This document shows, in pieces, positions 48,458 through 55,873 of a stretch of DNA of 64,000 nt. Source of the stretch: Amycolatopsis thailandensis (GTDB lineage: Bacteria; Actinomycetota; Actinomycetes; Mycobacteriales; Pseudonocardiaceae); the NCBI RefSeq assembly GCF_002234405.1, contig NZ_NMQT01000103.1, positions 1-64,000 of the forward strand. The letters are read 5' to 3'. Numbering within the stretch: position 1 is the stretch's first letter; the number at the start of each line of letters is the position of its first letter. The translations under genes were made by a program, and so were the position numbers. Below the pieces are notes generated by a model. It ran no database searches. It saw nothing but the letters and a program-made list of their open reading frames with translations, and was not told where the DNA came from.

Positions 48458-48936
48458 CAGATCACCTGTTCCAGGTCGGAACGCAGCGAGGTGGCCTGCC
48501 GCAGCAGCGTGCGCATCACGATCATGAGGAAGAACAGTACGGCGACGCCGATCAACACCAAGAACAACAGCAATGGCAGGCCCGGATCGTCGGCGTTGAA
48601 TCCGACGTAGAGGAACACGCCCGCCAGTACCAGCCAGCCGGCGAGGATCGCCCACACGATGGCGTCCACCCATTTCAAAGACGCCTCGGTGAAGATCCGG
48701 TCGCGTTTGACCAGGGTGAGCAGCTGCCAGGTGGCGACGATCACCACCTGGACGCACAGCACCCAGAAGACGGAGACCGCCGTGGCGGGCCAGCGAAGGT
48801 AGGCCATTTCCGGATCCTGCCGCGCCAGGTGCGCGAACTGCCCGGGCAGCGACATGGTCTGGAACAGGACGAGGATCCCGAAGAGCACCACGAGGAACAT
48901 CCTGAGCGGCGTGACTGCCCGCTGTGCGGTGAACAT
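48457..48936 (-). CDS. DUF2975 membrane protein
   Basis: A 159-residue protein with four membrane helices (PLRMFLVVLFGILVLFQTMS, AVSVFWVLCVQVVIVATWQL, WVDAIVWAILAGWLVLAGVF, LPLLLFLVLIGVAVLFFLMI) and the motif LTLVKRDRIFTEASLKWVDA between helices 2 and 3, typical of DUF2975. Cotranscribed with the XRE gene. Function unknown. Confidence 0.88.
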   Translation of the reverse strand: MFTAQRAVTPLRMFLVVLFGILVLFQTMSLPGQFAHLARQDPEMAYLRWPATAVSVFWVLCVQVVIVATWQLLTLVKRDRIFTEASLKWVDAIVWAILAGWLVLAGVFLYVGFNADDPGLPLLLFLVLIGVAVLFFLMIVMRTLLRQATSLRSDLEQVI

Positions 48937-49325
48937 GGATCGAGTCTCGCGCGTTATCTATCGAAAGTCAATCGTTAGCTATCGTGGATCGGTTTGGCTG
49001 GCTGAGTCGACTGGCTGGGGCGACCGGCTTGGTTGGCTTGCTCGGTTGACCGGCTTGTTGGCTGGCTTGGCTGGCTCGGTCGACTGGGGAGCGTCGGCGG
49101 CCGGGAGGCTCCTGTGCCGGAGTGCCGCGCGGCTCGGCACTTGAAGCGGCTTTCGCGGCAGGGCCACTTCGGCCGCCGGGAGGTATTGGGGAAATTGCTC
49201 ACCGCGTTGGTGAACGGGGTTGAATTTCCGATACGCGAAGGAATTCACCCGGCCGTAGTTCAGCCGTTGTCGCGCTCGGTGGTGTCTGCCAGGATGCTCG
49301 TGTCCCGAACCGAAGGAGCGTTCCA
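48937..49325. other. 389-bp intergenic region: operator repeats and TGGCT-rich tract
   Basis: The left end holds the operator repeats of the DUF2975/XRE operon. About 48991-49096 is a low-complexity TGGCT/GGTTGGCTTG tract. The remainder up to the VOC gene shows no protein-like ORF; its promoter probably lies near 49225-49300. Confidence 0.55.
48952..48984 (-). promoter_or_regulatory. Direct-repeat operator of the DUF2975/XRE operon
   Basis: CGTTATCTATCG (48952-48963) and CGTTAGCTATCG (48973-48984) repeat with a 21-bp period. On the reverse strand TTGACT sits between them, with GAGACT 17 bases further on, so the repeats bracket the probable -35. This placement suits autorepression by the XRE protein. 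Confidence 0.6.
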
Positions 49326-49733
49326 GTGGCTAGCCGTCTCAATCCTTATATCAGCTTCGCCGGTGACGCCCGGCAGGCCATGGAGTTCTACAAGTCGGTG
49401 TTCGGCGGAGAACTGACGCTGAACACGTTCGGCGAGTCCGGTATGGCCGGTTCGCCGGTGGAGGACCAGATCATGCACGGCCAGCTCGATTCGCCGAGCG
49501 GCTACACGATCATGGCGTCGGACACGCCGCCGGGAATGGAACACCGCCCCGGTTCGAATGTCTCGGTCAGCCTCAGCGGTGATGACGGCGAGGAATTGCG
49601 CGGATACTGGGAGAAACTCTCCGCGGAGGGCACCGTTTCGGTCCCGTTCGAAAAGCAGATGTGGGGTGACGAATTCGGGGCCTGTATCGACAGGTTCGGC
49701 ATTTACTGGATGGTGAACGTCACGCAGTCCTAG
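49326..49733 (+). CDS. VOC family protein, PhnB-like
   Basis: A 135-residue protein: LNPYISFAGDARQAMEFYKS, VFGGELTLNTFGESG, and FGACIDRFGIYWMVNVTQ. This is the PhnB/DUF1338-like single glyoxalase-fold family often annotated as 3-demethylubiquinone-9 3-methyltransferase-like. GTG start with GAAGGAGCG upstream. Function unspecified. Confidence 0.88.
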   Translation: MASRLNPYISFAGDARQAMEFYKSVFGGELTLNTFGESGMAGSPVEDQIMHGQLDSPSGYTIMASDTPPGMEHRPGSNVSVSLSGDDGEELRGYWEKLSAEGTVSVPFEKQMWGDEFGACIDRFGIYWMVNVTQS

Positions 49734-49819
49734 GGCATTCCGGCCCTGTCCGATCCAGGTCGAAGCTCCCGACTTCCGGGGACTTGCGGCTCCGATCGCG
49801 CGAAACCTGTGATGCCACC

Positions 49820-49864
49820 GGTGGAACCGCCGTTCTCCTCTCGTGAGGATTCGGCGGTTCCACC
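49820..49864. terminator. Hairpin between VOC and Excalibur genes
   Basis: GGTGGAACCGCCG pairs perfectly with CGGCGGTTCCACC, with further weak pairing inside. It ends 13 bases before the next ATG, directly ahead of the ribosome binding site, so it may be a terminator for the VOC gene or part of the following 5' leader. Confidence 0.55.
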
Positions 49865-49877
49865 GGGAGGCGAGGCT

Positions 49878-50222
49878 ATGAACAGGATGGTCGCGGCATT
49901 GCTGGTTTCGGCGGGTGCCGTCGCGGTACTGGGCGCCTGTGGGACGACGACCACCGGGACACCGGTCACCGTCGTCCGGGAGATCGTGCCGCCCTCGACG
50001 ACCACCGCGGTCGTCGCGCCGCCGACCACTTCGGTGGTCGTGGTGGAGCCACCGGTGACGGTCACGCGGGCACCTTCGCTCACCTCGTGCCAGCGCCTGT
50101 TCGCCGACGGGTTCTCGTACGTGTACGCGTACAACTCCTGGGTGAACGCCGGGCGCCCGCTGAGCTGGGACGCCGACCGCGACGGGTATCCCTGCGAGCA
50201 GTCCTACGGCAACCGGAACTAG
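49878..50222 (+). CDS. Excalibur-domain lipoprotein
   Basis: A 114-residue exported protein. MNRMVAALLVSAGAVAVLGAC is a signal peptide with lipobox LGAC. A Thr/Val/Pro-rich linker follows, then an Excalibur calcium-binding domain: LTSCQRLFADGFSYVYAYNS and DADRDGYPCEQSYG, an EF-hand-like loop. Probably a surface protein. GGGAGGCGAGG precedes the ATG. Confidence 0.85.
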   Translation: MNRMVAALLVSAGAVAVLGACGTTTTGTPVTVVREIVPPSTTTAVVAPPTTSVVVVEPPVTVTRAPSLTSCQRLFADGFSYVYAYNSWVNAGRPLSWDADRDGYPCEQSYGNRN

Positions 50223-50624
50223 CCGCTCGCTGAAGGCCGAGGGCGACGTGCGCCCGTTCTTCTCGATCAGGTCGGCTGGGGCGTAGTCCGGTCGGAGCTC
50301 GCGCCTTCTGGGCGGCGGTGCCTGCTGCTGTGGCGGTCTGCGGCATGGCGAGGGTCGGTCGCTGGGGTGGGCTTCTCGGGTCATGCGGGGTCTTTGCGTA
50401 GCTGCTGGGCTTGGGTTCCGTCTCGGTCAAGGTGTGTGACGGAGGAGGATTTCGGACGCTGAACGTCCGGATTCTTCCCCGCTCGGCGGTCGGCGGGGGT
50501 ATCGACGGCAGGGGTTGCCCTCGTCGCGATTCCTGCATCGCCAGTTCCCGGCGCTTGTTCCGTGGGCATGCCGAGGGGCCCGTCGCCGGGTTGGCTGGCG
50601 GGCTCCTCGGGTCATGCGGGGAGT
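50223..50624. other. 402-bp non-coding region with decayed repeats
   Basis: No protein-like frame. GGGCTYCTCGGGTCATGCGGGG occurs at 50369-50390 and again at 50600-50621, beside the DUF222-HNH stop codon, suggesting a duplicated 3' flank. A hairpin near 50453-50470 (CGGACG-CTGAA-CGTCCG) resembles the apexes of the 15.7-kb element. Confidence 0.45.
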
Positions 50625-51908
50625 TCAGGCGCGGTGGAGGGTGTTGCGCCGGGTTCGTTGTAGCGGGTCCAGGTACTGGGGTGGGATGAATTCGGGGAGT
50701 CCGTCGGCTGTCATGCGGACGTGCCAGTCGCCGTGGTGGATCAGGCGGTGGTGGAATCCGCAGAGGAGCACGAGGTTGCGGAGGTCGGTGGGTCCGCCGT
50801 CTGCCCAGTGGTGAATGTGGTGGGCGTGGCAGTTCTTGGGTTTTCGGTGACATCCCGGGAACGCGCAGCCCCGGTCTCGGATGTTCAAGGCGCGGCGTTG
50901 GCCTGGGGTGACGAACCGTCTCAGCCGTCCCACGTCGAGGGGTTCCCCGGCGGCGTTCATCACCACGGGCAGCATCAGGCAGTCGCAAGCGGCCATCCGC
51001 GCCTCGCGGGCGGTCATCTCCCCGACAAAATCGAGACACGCCTTTCCGATCCCGGTTTTGAGTTCTTCCAGGCCGATCGTGACGTGCACGAGAGTCCGGT
51101 ACCCGCTGGTACCGGGCTGATCCGGGCACGCGATCGCCAAGTCGAGAAGTTCGGCCCACGCGTCACCTTGGCGTTCGCATTTCATCCGCAGATCAGCTTG
51201 CCCGAATTCGTCCACTGGACGCGGCTTCGCGTACGCCTCCAGTGCGGCGGCGGTGCGGGCGCCGGTTTCGTCATCGAGCAAGCCGTTCAGTTTCCAGAAC
51301 CCGTCCTTGCGGCGCTCGATAGTGATTTCGCGGCGTGGCTGTTTCGGTTCGGGGTCTTTGGGTTCGTTCCCGTCCGGGTCGAGCCAGCCGAGGATGTCCT
51401 CGGCGGCCCTCGTCACCTGCCGGGGACCCGCGCCACGGCCCAGGTTTCCGAGGATCTTCTCCGCGCTTTCCCGATCCTCCACCGACGTATCGGACGGGAG
51501 TCTCCCCAAGATCTCCAGGATCTGGTCGATCCGCTCATCCCCGATCACGCCCTCAGCAGCCGCCGCACCCACAGTGGGTGCAAACGCCGGAGCCTCGGTG
51601 CCATCCAGATTACGGGTGGGATTCAACGCGATCGCCCGCTTCACCACCGACTGCGCCTCACCCCGCGACAGCCCCGCCACATCAGCAAACCACGCCGCCG
51701 TCGACCCATAGCCATACAAATCTTTCGAACCCCGAGACTCGACCTCCGCCAGGAACTGCCCCAGAGCGGCGGACGCGACCCGCATCAACTGCAAGAACTG
51801 CTGCACGCCATGAGCAAGCTCCAGCTTGCCGGCACGCCACAACTCCTGCGGGAGTTCGGGAAGGAAGGTCTCGGACACCCCCTCATAATACACCAAATTA
51901 TCGAACAT
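50625..51908 (-). CDS. DUF222-HNH endonuclease protein (13E12 repeat family)
   Basis: A 427-residue protein of the family repeated in mycobacterial genomes as 13E12. The N-terminal and central parts are DUF222 (LSRGEAQSVVKRAIALNPTR, GLLDDETGARTAAALEAYAK); the C-terminal HNH nuclease motif is CAFPGCHRKPKNCHAHHIHH with LVLLCGFHHRLIHHGDWHV. The ATG at 51908 lies inside the LexA box, so the protein begins MFDN; leaderless translation is likely. A GTG at 51878 would be an alternative. LexA control of 13E12 genes is known from M. tuberculosis. Confidence 0.9.
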   Translation of the reverse strand: MFDNLVYYEGVSETFLPELPQELWRAGKLELAHGVQQFLQLMRVASAALGQFLAEVESRGSKDLYGYGSTAAWFADVAGLSRGEAQSVVKRAIALNPTRNLDGTEAPAFAPTVGAAAAEGVIGDERIDQILEILGRLPSDTSVEDRESAEKILGNLGRGAGPRQVTRAAEDILGWLDPDGNEPKDPEPKQPRREITIERRKDGFWKLNGLLDDETGARTAAALEAYAKPRPVDEFGQADLRMKCERQGDAWAELLDLAIACPDQPGTSGYRTLVHVTIGLEELKTGIGKACLDFVGEMTAREARMAACDCLMLPVVMNAAGEPLDVGRLRRFVTPGQRRALNIRDRGCAFPGCHRKPKNCHAHHIHHWADGGPTDLRNLVLLCGFHHRLIHHGDWHVRMTADGLPEFIPPQYLDPLQRTRRNTLHRA

Positions 51909-51916
51909 GTGTTCGT
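51901..51916. promoter_or_regulatory. LexA (SOS) box overlapping the DUF222-HNH start codon
   Basis: TCGAACATGTGTTCGT contains the core GAAC-N4-GTTC (51903-51914) with extended flanks, close to the mycobacterial SOS box. The gene's ATG is within the box, so LexA would block initiation directly. Surrounding AT-rich sequence could supply the -10. Confidence 0.75.
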
Positions 51917-52051
51917 AATTTTAAGTAACCGCAAAACCGTGCAGTTTCCACTTAAGAGTGAATCGACAAGGCTCGCAATTAGTCGGCTAAGAGGGCCTAA
52001 CAGAACGATCTCGAGTGCGGTTTGACGCCGTGTCTAGTTGACCTTCTGTAA

Positions 52052-52168
52052 GAGGGCGTCCGTGGAGGACTGCGGGCACGGATCGAGCCGTTGTTGCCGC
52101 GAGCGGAGTATCGGTTCCGGCATCCGTCCCTGACTGCGACGACCGTCGCTAAGCCGGCCGGAACCTGA
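52052..52168 (+). pseudogene. Possible IS5-family transposase fragment
   Basis: One frame reads RARIEPLLPRAEYRFRHPSL, which resembles the N-terminal region of IS5-type transposases (WxRIEPLLP, R-R-x-R-x-P-G). It is bounded by stops (TAA at 52049, TGA at 52166) and has no start or catalytic residues. It overlaps the 3' end of the reductase gene on the other strand. A short match, so tentative. Confidence 0.3.
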
Positions 52169-52697
52169 CGTCGACGGAACCGAGAGGATCCTCCGTACCG
52201 ACCCCGCGCAGCCGGATCGGCGGTCCGCCCGGGTTGGTGTACAGCCGGACGCCGTCGCCGAGCAGGACCGGCGCGATGTGCAGGTCGATCTCGTCGATCA
52301 ACCCCAGTTCGAGCAGTTGGCGGCCGATGTCCGGGGAGAAGACCTCCAGGTTCTTCCCGTCCGCGGCCTCCAGTCCGATCCGGACCGCTTCGGCCGGGCC
52401 GCAGTTCAGGAACGTGACCCCTTCGGTGGGCGTCGCGTCCTCGGGATGATGGGTGAGGACGAACAGTCGACCCTGCCAGGCGCCGCCGTAGATCCCGCTC
52501 GGATCGGGATAGGCGTCCCAGCCGTCGCGTCCACCGAGGACGGCGCCGGTGGTCGAGGTGTACTCCTCGATCAGGCCCGGCCGGAACGTCGTGCCGGTCA
52601 TCCAGTCCATGCTGTGTCCCGGCCCGGCGACGAAGCCGTCCAGCGACATGGTGAAGTGCCAGAGCACTTTCCCGCTCGCGGTCTGTGGCTCGAACAT
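52149..52697 (-). CDS. Dihydrofolate reductase family protein (RibD C-terminal type)
   Basis: A 182-residue protein: KVLWHFTMSLDGFVAGPGHS, TTGAVLGGRDGWDAYPDPSG, NLEVFSPDIGRQLLELGLID and EIDLHIAPVLLGDGVRLYT, the RibD/DHFR fold common in actinomycetes. ATG at 52697 with AGGAGGCGAG upstream. NADPH-dependent reductase activity is likely, substrate unknown. Divergent from the biosynthetic operon, whose promoter probably lies in the 158 bp between them. Confidence 0.9.
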   Translation of the reverse strand: MFEPQTASGKVLWHFTMSLDGFVAGPGHSMDWMTGTTFRPGLIEEYTSTTGAVLGGRDGWDAYPDPSGIYGGAWQGRLFVLTHHPEDATPTEGVTFLNCGPAEAVRIGLEAADGKNLEVFSPDIGRQLLELGLIDEIDLHIAPVLLGDGVRLYTNPGGPPIRLRGVGTEDPLGSVDVRFRPA

Positions 52698-52855
52698 CTC
52701 GCCTCCTGTGTGGTCGTGACGACGGGGCGATCTCATACCACCCTCGGCCCCGCCGCGCATCTCGTTGATTGTTCTGCCCGAATCAAGGGTTCCGGTCAAC
52801 CAATCCCCGGGATGTAGTAGCCCGCGACGAAGCGACGGGCTGGTGGGGAGAGGGA

Positions 52856-54112
52856 ATGAGCTCAGCGGAGGGTGTTGTCCTGGTGATCGGCTGCGGGATG
52901 CGGCCGTACCGGGAGTACCTGTTGGCGTCGGCCGGGCATCGGCATCCCTTGTGGCTGTTCAACGGGACCGAACCGACCTGGCAGGAGCGCTACATCACCG
53001 GCGGCACGGTGCTGGACCTGCAAGACCGCGACGCCGTGCTGGCCGCGGCCCGCGTGGTGAACGCGAAGACGCCGGTATTGGGCGTGGTGTCGTGGGACGA
53101 GGCGCTGATCGTCACCGCGGCGCACGTCGCGGACGAACTCGGCCTGCCGGGAGCGGGGATCTCGGCGATCGAGGGTTGCCGGGACAAGTGGCTCAACCGG
53201 CGCACGCTCACCGCGGCCGGGGTGGCGCAGCCGGACTTCGGGTTCGTGCACGACGAAGAGCAGGCGGTCCGCGTGGCCGATCGGATCGGCTACCCGGTCG
53301 TGGTCAAGCCGCGCGGGGGCGGGGCCAGCATCGGCGTCAGCTTCGCGGAAGACGCGGAGTCGGTGCGGAAGGCGTTCCGGACCGCGGAGGACGCCAGCTT
53401 CGGCGGCTCTCCCGCCTACCAGGGCGGGGCGCTGGTCGAGGAGTACCTGACCGGTCCCGAGATCAGCGTGGACGGTGCCGTCGTGGACGGTGAGTACACG
53501 CCGATGTTCGTGGCGCACAAAACGGTCGGCATGCACCCGTACTTCGAGGAGCTCGGCCATCTGGTCAGCTCCGCGGACGAGCTGCTCGCCGACCCGGCGC
53601 TCCGGTCGGCGCTGGCCCGCGCGCACAGCGCGATCGACTTCCGGTACGGCATCACCCACACCGAGCTCAAGCTCACCGAGCGCGGTCCGGTGATCGTGGA
53701 GATCAACGGCAGGCTCGGCGGGGACCTGATCCCGTTGCTCGCGCGGTTCGCGACCGGGATCGACCCGGGCGCGGCCGCGGTCGACATCGCGCTCGGCATG
53801 CGTCCCCACATCCCGCACGAGGCCGAGCCCCGGTGGGTCGGGGTGCGGTTCGGCTACCCGAAACAGGACTGTGTCGTCGAGTCCGTGTCCGTGCCGGGTT
53901 CCATGCGGGACAACGGGATCCTCACCGCGGACGTGCTCGTCGAGCCGGGGGCGCGGATGCGGCTGCCGCCGGCGGAGTTCATCTCGCGGCACGCGTACGT
54001 GATCTGTGCGGGCAGCGACCCCGACGACTGTGAAGTGGTGCTGGACAAGGCCATGGCCCAGGTCCGGCTGACCGCGCATCCCCTGCTGCCTTCGGTGGCC
54101 GCCGGTGGCTGA
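52856..54112 (+). CDS. ATP-grasp carboxylate-amine ligase 1
   Basis: A 418-residue ATP-grasp enzyme. A Rossmann-like N-terminus (VVLVIGCGMRPYREYLLASA) precedes the ATP-binding domain: IGYPVVVKPRGGGASIGVSF, GGALVEEYLTGPEISVDGAV, and metal-binding LTERGPVIVEINGRLGGDLI. Such enzymes form acyl-phosphates and condense them with amines, often making dipeptides. A C-terminal domain (RWVGVRFGYPKQDCVVESVS) is typical of the natural-product group. ATG at 52856 with GGGGAGAGGGA upstream. First gene of the operon. Confidence 0.9.
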   Translation: MSSAEGVVLVIGCGMRPYREYLLASAGHRHPLWLFNGTEPTWQERYITGGTVLDLQDRDAVLAAARVVNAKTPVLGVVSWDEALIVTAAHVADELGLPGAGISAIEGCRDKWLNRRTLTAAGVAQPDFGFVHDEEQAVRVADRIGYPVVVKPRGGGASIGVSFAEDAESVRKAFRTAEDASFGGSPAYQGGALVEEYLTGPEISVDGAVVDGEYTPMFVAHKTVGMHPYFEELGHLVSSADELLADPALRSALARAHSAIDFRYGITHTELKLTERGPVIVEINGRLGGDLIPLLARFATGIDPGAAAVDIALGMRPHIPHEAEPRWVGVRFGYPKQDCVVESVSVPGSMRDNGILTADVLVEPGARMRLPPAEFISRHAYVICAGSDPDDCEVVLDKAMAQVRLTAHPLLPSVAAGG

Positions 54113-54170
54113 CCGCGCACGGGCACCGCAGAACACCTTCCAAGCACTCACAACGATGGCGGAGCAAACA

Positions 54171-55484
54171 ATGGCGAACCGTGATGTCGAGCTTCTCGCA
54201 GTCGGAGCAGGACCGTCCAACCTGGCACTCGCCGTGGCGCTGGAGGAGCTCGCGCCCGGCCTGGCCCGCGAGTCGGTCCTGCTCGAACGCGACGAGGAGG
54301 TCTCCTGGCAGCGGGGCATGCTCCTGCCGGAGGCGCTCTCGCAGGTCTCGTTCCTCAAGGACCTGGTGACCTTGCGCAACCCGTGCAGCCGGTTCTCGTT
54401 CCTCAGCTACCTGCACGCCACCAACCGGCTCAACGAGTTCGTGAACATGGGCAGCTTCGTCCCGTACCGGGTCGAACTCGCCGACTATCTCAAGTGGACG
54501 GCCGAATCGCTGGCGCTGGTGGATCTCCAGCGTGGCCGCGAATGCCTCGACGTCAGTCCGGTGTGGACGGACGGCGTGCTGACCGGCTGGGACACCCGCG
54601 TCGCGGACGGCGAGATCATCCGCAGCCGGTACCTGGTGGTCGGCGCGGGCCGGGACGCGCGGATCCCCGACCTGCTGCGGGCAGTGAACCAGGACCGCGT
54701 CATCCACAGCACGCAGTACCTGCCGAGGATCGCCAAGCTGCGCAAGGACCTCCCGTACCGCGTCGCGGTGATCGGCGCCGGGCAGAGCGCGGCGGAACTG
54801 TTCAGCGCGGTGCAGCACGATCTGCCCGAATGCAAGCCGACCATGGTGATGCGTTCGATCGGCCTGAACTACTACGAAAGCAGCAAGTTCAACAACGAAC
54901 TGTTCTTTCCCTCCCAGGTGGACACGTTCTTCGGTGCCCGGCCCGAGGCGCGCCAGCAGATGCTCAAGGAAATGCACCACACGAACTACTCCGGGCTGGC
55001 GCCGGGCACGATGGACGCGCTCTACCGGTCGATCTACCTGGACCGCCTGTCCGGCCGTTCTCGCCTGCAGATGATCACGATGAGCGACATCACCGACGCC
55101 CGCGACGAGGGCGACGAGATCGTGCTGGAGCTGACCGACCGGCGGACCGGGATGACCCAGGAACTGCGTACCGACCTGGTCCTGCTCGGCACCGGTTTCT
55201 CCCCGGAGATGCCGAGGATGGTCCAGGAGATCGCGAAGGCGATCGGCCTCTCGGAGATCAAGGTGACGCGCGACTACCGGCTGGAGATCGATCAGCCCGC
55301 CACCGCGGCCGTCTACCTCCAGGGCGTCAACGAGGCGACGCACGGGATCGCGGACTCGCTGCTCAGCGTCCTCGCCCCGCGCGCCAACGACATCCTCCAG
55401 GACATCCTCGCCCACCGCGGCGAAACCCCCGAGGTCCCGCCGCAGCCGACGCAGGACACCGACACCGTCGTCGCCACCCGCTGA
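54171..55484 (+). CDS. Lysine/ornithine N-monooxygenase-like flavoprotein
   Basis: A 437-residue FAD/NADPH N-hydroxylase: ELLAVGAGPSNLALAVALEE (FAD), YRVAVIGAGQSAAELFSAVQ (NADPH), DLVLLGTGFSPEMPRMVQEI and VYLQGVNEATHGIADSLLSV (C-terminal motif) are as in siderophore lysine or ornithine hydroxylases. In the context of the following cupin and MetRS-like genes, N6-hydroxylysine formation is the best guess. ATG at 54171 has GGAG six bases upstream; in-frame GTG 54105 and ATG 54156 are less likely. Confidence 0.92.
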   Translation: MANRDVELLAVGAGPSNLALAVALEELAPGLARESVLLERDEEVSWQRGMLLPEALSQVSFLKDLVTLRNPCSRFSFLSYLHATNRLNEFVNMGSFVPYRVELADYLKWTAESLALVDLQRGRECLDVSPVWTDGVLTGWDTRVADGEIIRSRYLVVGAGRDARIPDLLRAVNQDRVIHSTQYLPRIAKLRKDLPYRVAVIGAGQSAAELFSAVQHDLPECKPTMVMRSIGLNYYESSKFNNELFFPSQVDTFFGARPEARQQMLKEMHHTNYSGLAPGTMDALYRSIYLDRLSGRSRLQMITMSDITDARDEGDEIVLELTDRRTGMTQELRTDLVLLGTGFSPEMPRMVQEIAKAIGLSEIKVTRDYRLEIDQPATAAVYLQGVNEATHGIADSLLSVLAPRANDILQDILAHRGETPEVPPQPTQDTDTVVATR

Positions 55485-55507
55485 TCATCGAGAAGAAAGA
55501 GAACGTC

Positions 55508-55873
55508 ATGGAGATCCGGCCGCTGGAGCGGGAAAAGATGGTCTTCGAGAACGGCGCCTACGGCCAGCGGCTCCTGCCGTGGGCGGCGCTGAACGCGCCG
55601 TTCGAGGGCGCCTGGGTCACGGTGCCGGCGCATGGCGCGACGGGTGCGCATTCCCACCACGAGTACGAGCTCTTCATCGCCGTCAGCGGCGAGGCGGTCA
55701 TCGAGTCCGGGGGAGAGCGCCGTCCCTTCCGCCCCGGCGACCTCGAGTTCCACAAGCCCGGCACCGAGCACCGCATCCTCAACGACGGCGCCGAGGACTT
55801 CGAGATGTACGCGATCTGGTGGGACACCGACATGTCGGCGAAGTTCGCCGCCCGGCACGAGGAGCTGGCGTGA
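55508..55873 (+). CDS. Single-domain cupin of the hydrazine-forming pair
   Basis: A 121-residue cupin. Metal ligand candidates H48, H50 and E54 lie in TGAHSHHEYELFIAVSGEAV, and H88 in LEFHKPGTEHRILNDG. In characterised hydrazine synthetases (Spb40 and relatives) a cupin domain is fused to a MetRS-like domain and rearranges the hydroxylamine ester into an N-N bond. Here the cupin is a separate protein, coupled to the MetRS-like gene by TGATG. ATG with GAGAAGAAAGAG upstream. Confidence 0.88.
   Translation: MEIRPLEREKMVFENGAYGQRLLPWAALNAPFEGAWVTVPAHGATGAHSHHEYELFIAVSGEAVIESGGERRPFRPGDLEFHKPGTEHRILNDGAEDFEMYAIWWDTDMSAKFAARHEELA

Noticed and set aside
52052..52168. Intact insertion sequence
   Set aside because: Only about 30 codons resemble a transposase N-terminus; no terminal repeats or catalytic residues were seen.
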